Shown here one piece after another: positions 5,761 to 5,778 of a stretch of 5,778 bases of DNA (the stretch's first letter is position 1; every line of letters begins with the position of its first letter). Source of the DNA: Planctomycetota bacterium. GTDB taxonomy: Bacteria; Planctomycetota; Planctomycetia; Pirellulales; Pirellulaceae. Below the pieces are notes generated by a model. That model had not been told where the DNA came from and did no database searches. It was given only the letters and a program-made list of their open reading frames with translations. Both the position numbers and the translations under genes were made by a program. The stretch spans positions 1 to 5,778 of the forward strand of contig JAPLNJ010000281.1 in NCBI GenBank assembly GCA_026692885.1, read 5' to 3'.

Positions 5761-5778
5761 ATGGCAAGGGCGAGAGCC
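5761..5778 (+). CDS. Start of a downstream gene, cut by the window end
   Basis: Only six codons (MARARA) are visible after an AGGAG ribosome site. The start is called from that site and from the tight spacing and shared strand with the TPR gene. Nothing can be said about the product. It could still be non-coding; the codon count is too small to judge. Confidence 0.4.

Overview
The window looks like a piece of a Planctomycetes chromosome, probably Pirellulales or Gemmatales. Three things suggest this: GC-rich coding sequence, a large cadherin-repeat protein ending in an extended dockerin-like module, and a Hanks-type kinase with DWG in place of DFG followed by a membrane segment and TPRs. The assignment rests on remembered family patterns, not a search. 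All genes seen are on the + strand and nearly fill the window.

Layout: (1) Bases 1-2484 are the 3' part of a giant secreted or surface protein whose start lies upstream. It holds the end of one cadherin-like domain, two near-identical 104-residue cadherin repeats, three 99-residue cadherin-like (tandem-95 type) repeats, another cadherin domain, a dockerin-like pair of EF-hand calcium loops, and a 116-residue tail. (2) A 72-base gap follows, with a ribosome binding site but no clear terminator. (3) Bases 2557-4194 encode a membrane Ser/Thr protein kinase with a complete catalytic set. (4) Bases 4191-5720 encode a TPR protein that overlaps the kinase stop by ATGA. (5) At 5761 a further gene probably begins and runs off the window.

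The most notable point is the kinase/TPR junction. In this Planctomycetes kinase family, the kinase, membrane helix and C-terminal TPRs are normally one polypeptide of roughly 1000 residues or more. Here the same architecture is cut into two reading frames of 545 and 509 codons by a 4-base overlap. The cut falls just after the membrane helix, where the TPR array would begin. It could be a genuine split with coupled translation, a recent frameshift or small deletion, or a sequence error. A run of nine G lies about 90 bases upstream, but a length change there alone would not restore fusion. If the split is real, the TPR part has no visible export signal and would stay in the cytoplasm, whereas in a fused protein it would be outside the membrane.

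The kinase and TPR products very likely act together in signalling. Nothing in the sequence ties the upstream adhesin-like protein to them beyond adjacency and shared orientation.
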